Assembly (NCBI GenBank): GCA_028688995.1
Contig: JAQTXB010000001.1
Location: 248,001-312,000, forward strand
Reading direction: 5' to 3'
DNA: 64,000 bases
Source of the DNA: Aliarcobacter sp.
Lineage (GTDB): Bacteria > Campylobacterota > Campylobacteria > Campylobacterales > Arcobacteraceae
The notes under the pieces are model-generated. The model worked only from the letters and a program-made list of their open reading frames with translations. It did not search any database and was not told where the DNA came from. A program made the position numbers and the translations under genes. Positions 15,750 through 25,992 of this stretch are shown one piece after another; positions within the stretch are counted from its first letter, which is position 1; the number at the start of each line of letters is the position of its first letter.

Positions 15750-17279
15750 ATGTTTGACAAATCTGCTTGTATGGGGTGTTTAACGATAAGAGAATTAACA
15801 ACTCTCTATGAAATATCTGCTGTTATTTCTAATCATTATGACCTACAAACTTCACTAGAAAAATCAATGAAAATATTAAAAAACTCATTGAATCTAGAGA
15901 ATTGTGTAGTTCATATTTTGGAAGAAGATATTCTGCACGTTTTTGCATCTATTGAGTTGTCAAAATTTCAAAAAACTCTTGCTTCTTATAAAGTAGGTGA
16001 GGGAGTTACTGGAATGGTAGCTGAATCAAAAGAACCTGTTGTTGTTGAAAATATTCATAATAATTCTCTCTTTCTTAATAAATCAGGGAAAAGAGATTTC
16101 AATGGAAAATCTTATGTTGCAGTACCTTTAGTAATTGACAATGAGGCAATTGGTGTATTAGGTGCAGTTATTACTAAAACTGCAGAAATTCAACTAGATG
16201 ATACGGTTAGAATTTTAACAATTGTAAGTTCTCTTTTTGCACAAACTATCCACTCTTTTCAATTAAATCAAAAAGAAAAAGAGAGACTTCAAGAACTAAA
16301 ACTTTATTATAAAATGGAGTGGGACTCAAAAGTTCATAACTTTGGAGATATTATTGGAGATAGTCCAAAAATGGAGCAAGTATTCAAAGTTATCCAAAGA
16401 ATTGCCCAATCTGATGTAACAGTATTAGTTCGAGGGGAAACTGGAACTGGAAAAGAGTTAGTTGCAGCTGCTATTCATAAGAGAAGTAATAGAAAAGATG
16501 AACCATTTATCAAACTAAACTGTGCAGCAATTACAGATACTTTACTTGAGAGTGAACTTTTTGGTCATGAAAAAGGTGCCTTTACAGACGCTAGAGAGAC
16601 TAGAAAAGGAAGATTTGAACTAGCTGATGGTGGAACTTTATTTTTAGATGAAATAGGTGATATTTCAGCTTCAGCACAAGTAAAACTTCTTAGGGTTTTA
16701 CAAGAAAGAGAATTCGAAAGAGTTGGGGGAAGTAAAACCATAAAAGTAAATGTAAGACTTGTAGCTGCAACTAATAGAAATCTTGAACAAATGGTAAAAG
16801 ATGGAAAATTTAGAGAGGATTTATATTATAGATTAAATGTAATTCCTATTGATTTACCACCTCTTAGAGAAAGAGGAGAGGATATTAAACAACTTGTTAA
16901 CTTCTTTTTAGAGCGTTCAATGAAAAACCACAAAAAAAGAGTAACCATTACAGATGAAGCAATGGATGCACTCTGTAGTTACCCGTGGCCGGGCAATGTA
17001 AGAGAATTGGAGAATACAATTGAAAGAATTGTATTAATGGGAAATGAAGATGGAATTAATAAATATGATATGTTACTACTACTGCCAGCTTTAAATGATC
17101 AAAAACTAAAAAGTGATTATAAACCTATCTCTAAAAAAAGTTTAACTTTAGAAGAATTGGAAAAAGAAGCAATTATTGAGGCACTTGAAAATAATGATAA
17201 TAATCAATCAAATGCAGCATCAGAGTTAGGAATAACTCTTAGACAAATGGGGTATAAAATAAAAAAATATGAGCTCTAA
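15750..17279 (+). CDS. nifA: Nif-specific sigma-54 activator NifA
   Basis: Activates sigma-54 promoters of nif genes. Domains are a GAF sensor (about residues 20-170), an AAA+ domain (about 200-430) with Walker A GETGTGKE at 229-236, sigma-54 contact loop GAFTDA at 276-281 and Walker B GGTLFLDEIG, and a C-terminal Fis-type helix-turn-helix (NAASELGITLRQMGYKIKKY). The rhizobial C-x4-C interdomain linker is absent, but an N-terminal CMGC (Cys7, Cys10) is present. No NifL gene adjoins. The stop overlaps the next gene by 11 bp, starting a four-gene overlapping cassette. Confidence 0.94.
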   Translation: MFDKSACMGCLTIRELTTLYEISAVISNHYDLQTSLEKSMKILKNSLNLENCVVHILEEDILHVFASIELSKFQKTLASYKVGEGVTGMVAESKEPVVVENIHNNSLFLNKSGKRDFNGKSYVAVPLVIDNEAIGVLGAVITKTAEIQLDDTVRILTIVSSLFAQTIHSFQLNQKEKERLQELKLYYKMEWDSKVHNFGDIIGDSPKMEQVFKVIQRIAQSDVTVLVRGETGTGKELVAAAIHKRSNRKDEPFIKLNCAAITDTLLESELFGHEKGAFTDARETRKGRFELADGGTLFLDEIGDISASAQVKLLRVLQEREFERVGGSKTIKVNVRLVAATNRNLEQMVKDGKFREDLYYRLNVIPIDLPPLRERGEDIKQLVNFFLERSMKNHKKRVTITDEAMDALCSYPWPGNVRELENTIERIVLMGNEDGINKYDMLLLLPALNDQKLKSDYKPISKKSLTLEELEKEAIIEALENNDNNQSNAASELGITLRQMGYKIKKYEL

Positions 17280-17793
17280 AATAATATACAAAAATGAAGA
17301 AATGCAACTAACAGATGATTTTATTGATATAGGTTATATGGCAGAAAATTTTGATGTTATTAATACAAATAATGAAGAGATTACTATCAAAAAAGCAAGC
17401 CAAAATAGAAATATTCAAATATTTTTTTCTTTTCCAAATTTCAATGATTTTAGTGAAGAAATAATAGCTTTTGATGAGTTTATAAATAATGCAAAAGTCG
17501 ATATATTCACATATGTAATCTTTAATGAAAAAATAGATTTTCCTTATGAATTTAAGAAAATTATACCAATATTTGATGTGAATGAAGAGTTCGCAAATAT
17601 GTACGGAACAAAAATTGTAAGTGGTAGCTTAGAAAATAGATTAACAAAAGCACTTTTTTTAATCGGTAAAGATGGTGCCATCTATCATATTGATATGCCA
17701 AAGAACTTAGATACTCCGTTAAATTTAGATCGAATTAGAGTAGAATTGAACAAGGTATATCAGTCATACACAGGAGCTGGATGTCATGGATGA
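17269..17793 (+). CDS. Thiol-peroxidase (Tpx)-like protein without the peroxidatic cysteine
   Basis: A 174-residue peroxiredoxin-fold protein. NEEMQLTDDFIDIGYMAENF matches the Tpx N-terminus, and EEFANMYGTKIVSGSLENRL followed by KALFLIGKDGAIYHID matches the Tpx C-terminal half. In Tpx the peroxidatic Cys follows a PS.DT.VC segment; here the region is FFSFPNFNDFSEEI (52-65) with no Cys. The only cysteine is Cys172 in the terminal GAGCHG. It is thus unlikely to be a peroxidase. It overlaps nifA by 11 bp and the SIR2-like gene by 8 bp. A regulatory or partner role near NifA is inferred. Confidence 0.75.
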   Translation: MSSKIIYKNEEMQLTDDFIDIGYMAENFDVINTNNEEITIKKASQNRNIQIFFSFPNFNDFSEEIIAFDEFINNAKVDIFTYVIFNEKIDFPYEFKKIIPIFDVNEEFANMYGTKIVSGSLENRLTKALFLIGKDGAIYHIDMPKNLDTPLNLDRIRVELNKVYQSYTGAGCHG

Positions 17794-18610
17794 TATAATA
17801 AAAAAGATACAAGATGGAGAACTTATACCCTTTCTAGGAATGGGTGTATTTAAAGATACAAAAAATAGCGATGGAGCTCAACTTCCATTTGACAGTGATT
17901 CAATGATTTTAAGTCTTAATAACGGAAGAGCAATGAGTCCAAGACTCATGTATGAGTATTCAAGAGCTGCAATGAGTTTAGAACAAAGAAAAGGTAGAGA
18001 GTTCATTATTCAAATGACTAATCATATTTACTCTTCTAAAGAGTATGAACTTCCTGCAATTTATAAATGGCTACAAAAAATTAAACCAAAATATATCATC
18101 GATACAAATATGGATGATAGTCTACAAAAAATTTATAGTGACTGTGCACACTTTTTAATCACAGGTGTATCAAGAATAACTGCTGATTGGGATAGATATT
18201 TAATCTACTCTTTTGATGTAACTACTAAAACATATACAAGAATTGAAAAAGAAAAATTAACTTTAGACTTACCAATATTATTTAAACCAATGGGTTCAAC
18301 AAAACCTGAAATGAATTTTATTATCTCAGATGCTGATTTTGTTGATTGGTTAACTGAAGCTATGGGTGGTTATGCAATGCCTCCTATTTTAAAAGAACAC
18401 AGAAAAAATAAAGAATACTTATTTATAGGTGTTGACTTTTCAAAAGATACTTTTAGAATGGTAGCAAATGAAATAACTGTGGATTTAAAAGGTGGTACAA
18501 CTGTACTTGGTAAAGGTGAATTAACAAAAAAAGAGGATAAATTTATTAAAACTCATAATTTAACTAATTTAGATATTAGTATTAATGAATTTATAAAAAG
18601 TCATGAGTGA
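17786..18610 (+). CDS. SIR2-like domain protein in the nifA cassette
   Basis: A 274-residue protein with a SIR2-type nucleotide-binding pattern: LIPFLGMGVF (13-22) for the glycine-rich loop, IIDTNMDD (104-111) for the TTNYD-like motif, and YLFIGVDFSKD late in the chain. The catalytic His position (usual HG) appears as FKPMGS (166-171), so deacetylase activity is doubtful. SIR2-like folds can also hydrolyse NAD or bind ADP-ribose. It overlaps its neighbours by 8 bp on both sides, so it is coexpressed with nifA and clpX. Function in nitrogen fixation is unknown. Confidence 0.75.
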   Translation: MDDIIKKIQDGELIPFLGMGVFKDTKNSDGAQLPFDSDSMILSLNNGRAMSPRLMYEYSRAAMSLEQRKGREFIIQMTNHIYSSKEYELPAIYKWLQKIKPKYIIDTNMDDSLQKIYSDCAHFLITGVSRITADWDRYLIYSFDVTTKTYTRIEKEKLTLDLPILFKPMGSTKPEMNFIISDADFVDWLTEAMGGYAMPPILKEHRKNKEYLFIGVDFSKDTFRMVANEITVDLKGGTTVLGKGELTKKEDKFIKTHNLTNLDISINEFIKSHE

Positions 18611-19856
18611 AAAATTTCATTGCGATTTCTGTGGTAAAGAGATTACAGAAGTAAAAAAAATATTCTCTAGTGAAGTTTCACATATTTGTGATGAATGTGT
18701 GACAATGTGTTCTAAAGTTCTTGAAAAAGAGCTTATTAAAGATAGTAAAAAAGAGTTCCAAAAAGGACTTAGTGTTCCTATTAAAATAAAAGAACATTTA
18801 GATGATTATGTAATTGGACAAGTTGAAGCTAAAAAAGTGTTAGCTGTTGCTTTATATAATCACTATAAAAGAATTGATAAACCTGTAGTTAAAAATGTTG
18901 AAATTGAAAAATCTAACATTATGCTAATTGGTCCAACAGGAAGTGGTAAAACTCTTCTTGCAAAATCTCTAGCACGAATTATGGATGTTCCTTTTGCGGT
19001 TGCTGATGCCACAGCATTAACTGAAGCTGGATATGTTGGAGAAGATGTTGAATCAATTTTATCAAGACTTCTTGCTGCTGCTGATTATGATTTAGAAAAA
19101 GCTAAAAGAGGAATCGTTTATATTGACGAAATTGATAAAATTGCAAATAAAAGTGAAAGTTCAACAAGTGGAAGAGATGTAAGTGGTGAGGGTGTTCAAC
19201 AAGGACTTCTAAAAATTCTTGAAGGTGCTGAAGTATATGTTCCTGTAAAAGGAAGTAGAAAAAACTCATCTGCTGAAACTATTCTATTTGATACAACTCA
19301 TGTTTTATTTATTTGTGGTGGTGCTTTTGTTGGATTAAGGGAAGATGATACTGCTAAAAAGAACAAAAAAGCTCCGAAAATGGGATTCCTTAAAAAAGAA
19401 GATGCTGAGGCAGAGAAAAAACCTATTGAAGCAAAAGAACTTATCTCTTTTGGATTAATTCCAGAATTTATAGGAAGAATTCCAGTTATTGCAGAACTTA
19501 ATAAACTTTCAAAAGAAGATTTAATTAGAGTTCTAAAAGAGCCTAAAAATGCAATTATCAAGCAATATGAAATATTATTTGAACTTGATGGTGTAGAACT
19601 AGAGTTTACAGATGATGCTTTAGAGAGAATTGCTGAAATTGCAGTTGAAAAAGATGTTGGAGCAAGAGGTCTTAGAGGAATTATTGAAAATATTATGCTT
19701 CCTTTACAATACATTACACCATCAGAAAACAATTTGGAAAAATGTAGAATTACAAGAAAATATATTGATAAAGAAGAAGATGTTGAGTTACAATATAATG
19801 AAAATTCTACAGAAGAACCAACAAAAGAGATTTTATTTAAAAAATTTGCTAATTAA
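18603..19856 (+). CDS. ClpX-type AAA+ unfoldase, probable nif-dedicated paralogue
   Basis: ClpX unfolds proteins for ClpP. The N-terminal zinc finger (Cys7, Cys10, Cys29, Cys32), Walker A GPTGSGKT (110-117), pore loop GYVG (143-146), Walker B VYIDEID and sensor segment FGLIPEFIGRIPV are present. The ClpP-docking IGF loop reads MGF (PKMGFLKKED). It is translationally coupled to nifA through two other genes, which argues for a nif role rather than housekeeping. Azotobacter vinelandii has a nif-linked ClpX2 that controls NifB and NifEN levels, a precedent. A separate housekeeping clpX is expected elsewhere but not visible. Confidence 0.88.
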   Translation: MSEKFHCDFCGKEITEVKKIFSSEVSHICDECVTMCSKVLEKELIKDSKKEFQKGLSVPIKIKEHLDDYVIGQVEAKKVLAVALYNHYKRIDKPVVKNVEIEKSNIMLIGPTGSGKTLLAKSLARIMDVPFAVADATALTEAGYVGEDVESILSRLLAAADYDLEKAKRGIVYIDEIDKIANKSESSTSGRDVSGEGVQQGLLKILEGAEVYVPVKGSRKNSSAETILFDTTHVLFICGGAFVGLREDDTAKKNKKAPKMGFLKKEDAEAEKKPIEAKELISFGLIPEFIGRIPVIAELNKLSKEDLIRVLKEPKNAIIKQYEILFELDGVELEFTDDALERIAEIAVEKDVGARGLRGIIENIMLPLQYITPSENNLEKCRITRKYIDKEEDVELQYNENSTEEPTKEILFKKFAN

Positions 19857-19864
19857 TCTCATAA

Positions 19865-19880
19865 AGGAATAATATTTGCA
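19865..19880 (+). promoter_or_regulatory. Sigma-54 (-24/-12) promoter for the ferredoxin gene
   Basis: GG (19866-19867) and GC (19878-19879) are 10 nt apart, with TTTGCA at the -12 element. The predicted start near 19891 leaves a leader of about 25 nt containing AAAAAAGGA. It begins 9 bp after the clpX stop. Confidence 0.68.
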
Positions 19881-19915
19881 TCTACATTTTATATTTTGAT
19901 AAAAAAGGATAGAAA

Positions 19916-20302
19916 ATGGCAGTTAAAATTACTGAAGAGTGTATAAGTTGCGAAGCATGTGCATCTGAGTGTCCAGTTGCAGCAATATTACCAGATGGAA
20001 ATGATAAAAATCCACAAGATGGGATTTTATATGTAAAACCTGAATCATGTGTTGAGTGTGTTGACCATGCAGATGCTCCAAGATGTGCAGAAGCATGTCC
20101 AACTGCTGGTGCAATTGTATGGGATATGCCTTATACTACTGATTTTAGTTCATATTATTTATCTGGTCATGAAAATGGAACATATAAAATTAGAGAACAT
20201 AAATCAAAAGGTTTAATGCTTCCAGAAGTTAAAGAACAAAAATTCAGAGCTGATGTATCAATGGCTACAAGAGAAGCTCACGCTAACGTTTCTGACTTTT
20301 AA
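19916..20302 (+). CDS. 2[4Fe-4S] ferredoxin of the nif (FdxN/Alvin) type
   Basis: A 128-residue ferredoxin. The first cluster motif is Cys9, 12, 15 and 19 (C-x2-C-x2-C-x3-CP). The second is Cys45, 48, 57 and 61 with the enlarged C-x2-C-x8-C-x3-CP spacing typical of the low-potential ferredoxins in nif clusters. A long C-terminal extension of about 60 residues follows. A sigma-54 type promoter precedes it, so NifA-dependent expression is predicted. It likely donates electrons to nitrogenase reductase or to FeMo-co assembly. Confidence 0.9.
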   Translation: MAVKITEECISCEACASECPVAAILPDGNDKNPQDGILYVKPESCVECVDHADAPRCAEACPTAGAIVWDMPYTTDFSSYYLSGHENGTYKIREHKSKGLMLPEVKEQKFRADVSMATREAHANVSDF

Positions 20303-20315
20303 TTGTATCTTCTTA

Positions 20316-20343
20316 GGTAAATATACTTTTTTGTATATTTACC
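20316..20343. terminator. Hairpin between the ferredoxin and the convergent membrane-protein gene
   Basis: An 11-bp perfect stem (GGTAAATATAC with its complement) encloses a TTTTTT loop. It lies in the 45-bp gap between two converging genes. A T tract is missing on the plus strand, so termination strength is uncertain. Confidence 0.55.
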
Positions 20344-20347
20344 GCAA

Positions 20348-20755
20348 CTAAACTATCAAAACTATAAATAAATACCTAGAAAACTTCGATATAACAACTA
20401 AAACTAAAAACTTTTTAAAATCAAATTTTAATATACCTGCAACAAAAGTAATTGGATCACCTATTATTGGTAACCAAGAAAAAAGAATACAAAATGCGCC
20501 ATATTTATCAAAGTATTTTTTTGATTTAATTATAAGTTTTTCATTCAATAACTTTTTATTTATTAAATACTCTTCACCTTTTAAACCTAAAAAATAATTA
20601 ACTACTGAACCTAAACTATTTCCAAATGTTGCAAAAAAAAGTAATAAATATATATTATGACCTTGAGTAATATCATAAATCAGTAAAGCTTCGCTTCCAA
20701 GAGGAAAGAGTGTTGCAGATATAAATGCTGTAGTAAATAGTATTAAATAAATCAT
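20348..20755 (-). CDS. YqaA/DedA-family (VTT domain) membrane protein
   Basis: A 135-residue integral membrane protein with about four hydrophobic segments. FGNSLGSVVNYFLGLKG, then KYGAFCILFSWLPIIGDPITFVAG, are the re-entrant and arginine/glycine-rich elements of the SNARE-associated/VTT family. It is short, as in the YqaA subfamily. DedA-type proteins affect lipid flipping and envelope homeostasis. It stands alone between the ferredoxin and the SRP RNA. Confidence 0.8.
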   Translation of the reverse strand: MIYLILFTTAFISATLFPLGSEALLIYDITQGHNIYLLLFFATFGNSLGSVVNYFLGLKGEEYLINKKLLNEKLIIKSKKYFDKYGAFCILFSWLPIIGDPITFVAGILKFDFKKFLVLVVISKFSRYLFIVLIV

Positions 20756-20792
20756 GTTTTTCTTTCAAAGCAAAATATAAAGATATTTTGGT

Positions 20793-20798
20793 TATAAT
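20793..20798 (+). promoter_or_regulatory. -10 element before the SRP RNA
   Basis: TATAAT within GGTTATAATTCCC lies about 50 bp upstream of the RNA core. A preceding AT-rich stretch replaces a clear -35, as is common in this phylum. Confidence 0.5.
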
Positions 20799-20844
20799 TC
20801 CCAACTCAAAAGAAAAGCATTGAGAATATTTTAAATATTTTGAA

Positions 20845-20951
20845 TGCTCTTCTTTAGACCCTTACAATCGTTATTTGAGACAAAGCCCCAGGATGGGAAC
20901 ATAGCAAGGCACCTTACTTAGCGGTGTGTTTGGGTATCTGGAGAAGAGTAC
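20845..20951 (+). ncRNA. ffs: Signal recognition particle RNA (4.5S type)
   Basis: The distal stem has the bacterial SRP RNA pattern: CCAGG-AT-GGGAACATAGCAAGGC, then GGTGTGTTTGGGTATCTGG, matching the conserved apical loop, symmetric and asymmetric loops that bind Ffh. The outer helix is closed by CTCTTCT near 20848 and AGAAGAG near 20943. A hairpin AGAAGAGTA-CTTT-TACTCTTCT just after it can terminate transcription. Exact ends are approximate. Confidence 0.75.
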
Positions 20952-20962
20952 TTTTACTCTTC

Positions 20963-21580
20963 TTAAATTAAATCTAAAAAATCAGAATTTAAAATCAACA
21001 ACTTTTTTTCAACTTTATTATAAATAAATCTTTTATCATTAGCTTTTATACCATTAAATATCATCATTTTAATCTCTTGTTCTGTTTTATTATATCTTTT
21101 CATTAATACAAAAAAATCTTTAACTGTAATAAAATCATTATTTGTTTTTTCAGATTTATTTTTTAAATTTGATTCAAGTTGTGGTTTATAAATAGAGCGC
21201 ATTTCATTAAATGCACTTTGTAAGAGTTTAATCTCTGAATTAAATACTTCAATAATTCTTTTTTGATTTTTTTCTAATCTAAAAATCTCTGAAATATACT
21301 GTTTTTTCATCCATTTCATAGATCTTTTTAATAAATCAATTTGTTCATTTTTAACATCAATAATAGCTTGAGTAGGGTCTAATTTTGGTTGTTTAACTGA
21401 AGAAGTAGATTCATTTTTTGTTTGTGTATTATCAACTTTTACATCATCACTAATATAAACAAAAATTTTTCCATCTTTTTTAATTGATTTTAGTTGATCT
21501 TTTTTAATTCTATAATGTATTCCTTGTAAAGATAAGCCTAATATTTCTGCAGCTTGCGAAGTAGTAACTAATCTTTCCAA
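20963..21580 (-). CDS. HTH DNA-binding protein with a coiled-coil middle
   Basis: A 205-residue protein. Residues 1-40 form an excisionase/MerR-like helix-turn-helix (VTTSQAAEILGLSLQGIHYRI). A low-complexity linker and a charged helical coiled coil follow (about 75-130, IIDVKNEQIDLLKRSMKWMK), and then a C-terminal region with YNKTEQEIKMMIFNGIKA. No effector domain is recognised. It lies 10 bp downstream of queF on the same strand. It is likely a DNA-organising or regulatory protein; function unknown. Confidence 0.65.
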   Translation of the reverse strand: MERLVTTSQAAEILGLSLQGIHYRIKKDQLKSIKKDGKIFVYISDDVKVDNTQTKNESTSSVKQPKLDPTQAIIDVKNEQIDLLKRSMKWMKKQYISEIFRLEKNQKRIIEVFNSEIKLLQSAFNEMRSIYKPQLESNLKNKSEKTNNDFITVKDFFVLMKRYNKTEQEIKMMIFNGIKANDKRFIYNKVEKKLLILNSDFLDLI

Positions 21581-21590
21581 GGTCTAAATC

Positions 21591-21974
21591 CTAAAATTTT
21601 GAGCTATCTATTTCAATAACTGTATGTACATTTCCTCTTGGTTTAAAATCTCCAATAACTTTCATCCATTTTGGCTCTAATTTAGCGTATAAAGTATCGA
21701 AAATTTCATTTATAGAATTCTCATGTGAAATTTCTCTAAACATAAAAGAGTTAATATAAATTTTTAAAGCTTTTAGCTCTATAACTCTTTTATTTGGTGT
21801 ATATTGAAGTTTAATAGTTGCAAAATCTGGATAACCACTTCTTGGACATTTAGCCATAAATTCAGGTAATTCAATATTAATAATATAATTTTTATCGTGG
21901 TCATTTGGCCAAAAATTTTCTTCTTTATTTATATCAAATTCAACTATCTCTTTTTCACCATATTTCATTTCCAT
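21591..21974 (-). CDS. queF: NADPH-dependent 7-cyano-7-deazaguanine reductase QueF
   Basis: Reduces preQ0 to preQ1 in queuosine synthesis. A 127-residue unimodular QueF. The active-site Cys is in AKCPRSGYPDFATIKLQY, followed by VIELKALKIYINSFMFREISHE, with the substrate-binding Glu and His. The C-terminus (VIGDFKPRGNVHTVIE) also fits the family. It is the first gene of a pair with the HTH protein. Confidence 0.95.
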   Translation of the reverse strand: MEMKYGEKEIVEFDINKEENFWPNDHDKNYIINIELPEFMAKCPRSGYPDFATIKLQYTPNKRVIELKALKIYINSFMFREISHENSINEIFDTLYAKLEPKWMKVIGDFKPRGNVHTVIEIDSSKF

Positions 21975-22077
21975 ATTTTTTATAACCTTTGTTAATATTA
22001 ATTTAGCCCATTTTATCCAAAAAAGACTTATAAATGTTGCTAATTAAAAAAACTATTAATTATTATCAAATTATAAA

Positions 22078-22401
22078 TTAAAATTTATGATCTTTCACTA
22101 AAGGACAATCTATACAATTAAGATTTTTTTCATGTTTTTCACAGGTAACGCAAGGTCTCAGATCTTCAAATATTCTACTATTATCCTTATTATTCGGATT
22201 AATTGAAGCTATATAAGAAACATTTTGAACAGGGTCAAAAAGTAAAGTACTAATTATATCTTGAGTAATATTTAAGTTTTTTGCTAATGCTCTTCTAATT
22301 AACATACAAGAGTGTTCTTTTAGAAAAAACATTTCGTTTAAATTCGTAGTTTTTAACGCCATATCTATCAGTTCATTAATGTTTTTTAAATTTAAATCCA
22401 T
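22078..22401 (-). CDS. Small Cys-rich protein of unknown function between queF and gyrB
   Basis: A 107-residue protein. The helical N-terminal part contains repeats of the VRRALAKN/VSYIA type (LIRRALAKNLNITQDIISTL), resembling a short variant-HEAT segment. The C-terminus carries CVTCEKHEKNLNCIDCP, two CxxC pairs that could bind Zn or an Fe-S cluster. I start at ATG 22401, six bases after GGAG, rather than an in-frame TTG at 22413. Product unknown. Confidence 0.65.
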   Translation of the reverse strand: MDLNLKNINELIDMALKTTNLNEMFFLKEHSCMLIRRALAKNLNITQDIISTLLFDPVQNVSYIASINPNNKDNSRIFEDLRPCVTCEKHEKNLNCIDCPLVKDHKF

Positions 22402-22497
22402 TGTATACTCCAAATATGAATTGAAGTTCAGTATAGCTTATTTAAAAATCATTTACAATAGCATTTTTTAATAATTTTAGACTTTATTAGATAGAAA

Positions 22498-22525
22498 TAT
22501 AATAAAAGTTAATACTTTTATTATA
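22498..22525 (-). terminator. Terminator after gyrB
   Basis: A 12-bp perfect AT-rich stem with a TAAT loop lies just past the gyrB stop (22537). Its AT-only lower part supplies the T run on the minus strand. Confidence 0.55.
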
Positions 22526-22536
22526 TTTAATAATTT

Positions 22537-24873
<2,337 letters not shown>

Positions 24874-24878
24874 TTATT

Positions 24879-25949
24879 TTATTTTTCTAAAACTATTGGC
24901 ATTACAATAGTAAAAAATTTATCATCTTCTAATAAAAATGGTAAATTTGATTCATTAAAACCAATTTTGATTTTTTCATTATGTGACATACTTAAAAAAT
25001 CTAATAGATATTTAGCATTAACTGCTAGGTAAAACTCTTTTTCAATATTTAAATCAATATCAATTTGTGTTTTAGATTCACTATCTTCATCAAGAGATTC
25101 AAAAAGAATTGATGTTGAGTTAAATGTGATTTTAATATTTGAAAATAGTGAAGTAACTAATTTAATAGATTCAACTAGCATATTTTTTGGTAATGGAAAA
25201 TTATATTTTAATGTATTTGGAATAATTCTTTCATAATCAGGGAATTTACCATTTATTAATTTTGTAAAAAATTTAGTATGTTCATTTGAAATTACAAGAT
25301 TTGTATCATCATAAGAGATTTTAGCTTCATCTAAAAATAGTTTTTGAATTTCGACAATAGCTTTTTTAGGAATAATAAATTGAGCTTCTTGGTTTGTAAT
25401 ATTTTGTAAATATGAAACTGCTAATCTTCTAGTATCAGTTGAAACAAAGTTTATTTTTTGACTTTTAATATCTAATAATGCACCATTTAATTCGAATTTA
25501 GGATTATTATTATCAATAGCAGGAGTAATTTTTCTAATAGAATTAATAAAATTAATAGTTGAGATTGATAACTCTTTTAAATTTTCTGATTTATTTAAAG
25601 ATGGAAATTCATCTGCATCATAAGTTGGTAATTTAAAAGTTGATTTATTTTGTTTTATAACAAGATTGTTATTTGAAGCTTCTATTAAAATATCTTCATT
25701 TTTTAATCTTTTTATAATTCCTAATAAATTAGAACCATTAACTGTTGCTTTACCATCTACCATATCAGTTATATTATCAATATGTGATTCTAAACCAATT
25801 TCATAATCAGTTGCTTTTATGATAAGTTTTGTATTATTGATTTCTAAATATATATGTGATGTGATTGCACTAGAATCTTTTTTTTCTAAAAAAGGTTGCA
25901 TTGAAGCTACAACATTTTCAAAGATATTCTTTGTAATTACGAATCTCAT
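24879..25949 (-). CDS. dnaN: DNA polymerase III sliding clamp beta subunit
   Basis: The 356-residue protein matches DnaN: MRFVITKNIFENVVASMQPF at the start, then the three-fold clamp architecture, with GGxLL-like LNGALLDIKSQK and STDTRRLAVSYL in the middle domain, and the C-terminal FTIVMPIVLEK, the hydrophobic partner-binding end (usual MPM-L type). RBS AGGAG precedes it. It lies 168 bp after dnaA and 20 bp before gyrB. Confidence 0.97.
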   Translation of the reverse strand: MRFVITKNIFENVVASMQPFLEKKDSSAITSHIYLEINNTKLIIKATDYEIGLESHIDNITDMVDGKATVNGSNLLGIIKRLKNEDILIEASNNNLVIKQNKSTFKLPTYDADEFPSLNKSENLKELSISTINFINSIRKITPAIDNNNPKFELNGALLDIKSQKINFVSTDTRRLAVSYLQNITNQEAQFIIPKKAIVEIQKLFLDEAKISYDDTNLVISNEHTKFFTKLINGKFPDYERIIPNTLKYNFPLPKNMLVESIKLVTSLFSNIKITFNSTSILFESLDEDSESKTQIDIDLNIEKEFYLAVNAKYLLDFLSMSHNEKIKIGFNESNLPFLLEDDKFFTIVMPIVLEK

Positions 25950-25992
25950 TTTATCTCCTATATTTTTATTTAATTTAGTGGAAGTAGTAGTC

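Noticed and set aside
19298..19732. 144-codon open frame on the minus strand
   Set aside because: Antisense to clpX; Ser/Ile-rich product typical of a reverse-strand shadow.
20806..20844. Imperfect hairpin (GCATTGAG... / ...TTGAATGC) before the SRP RNA
   Set aside because: It lies after the -10 element and before the RNA core, so it is more likely the precursor leader than a terminator or separate RNA.
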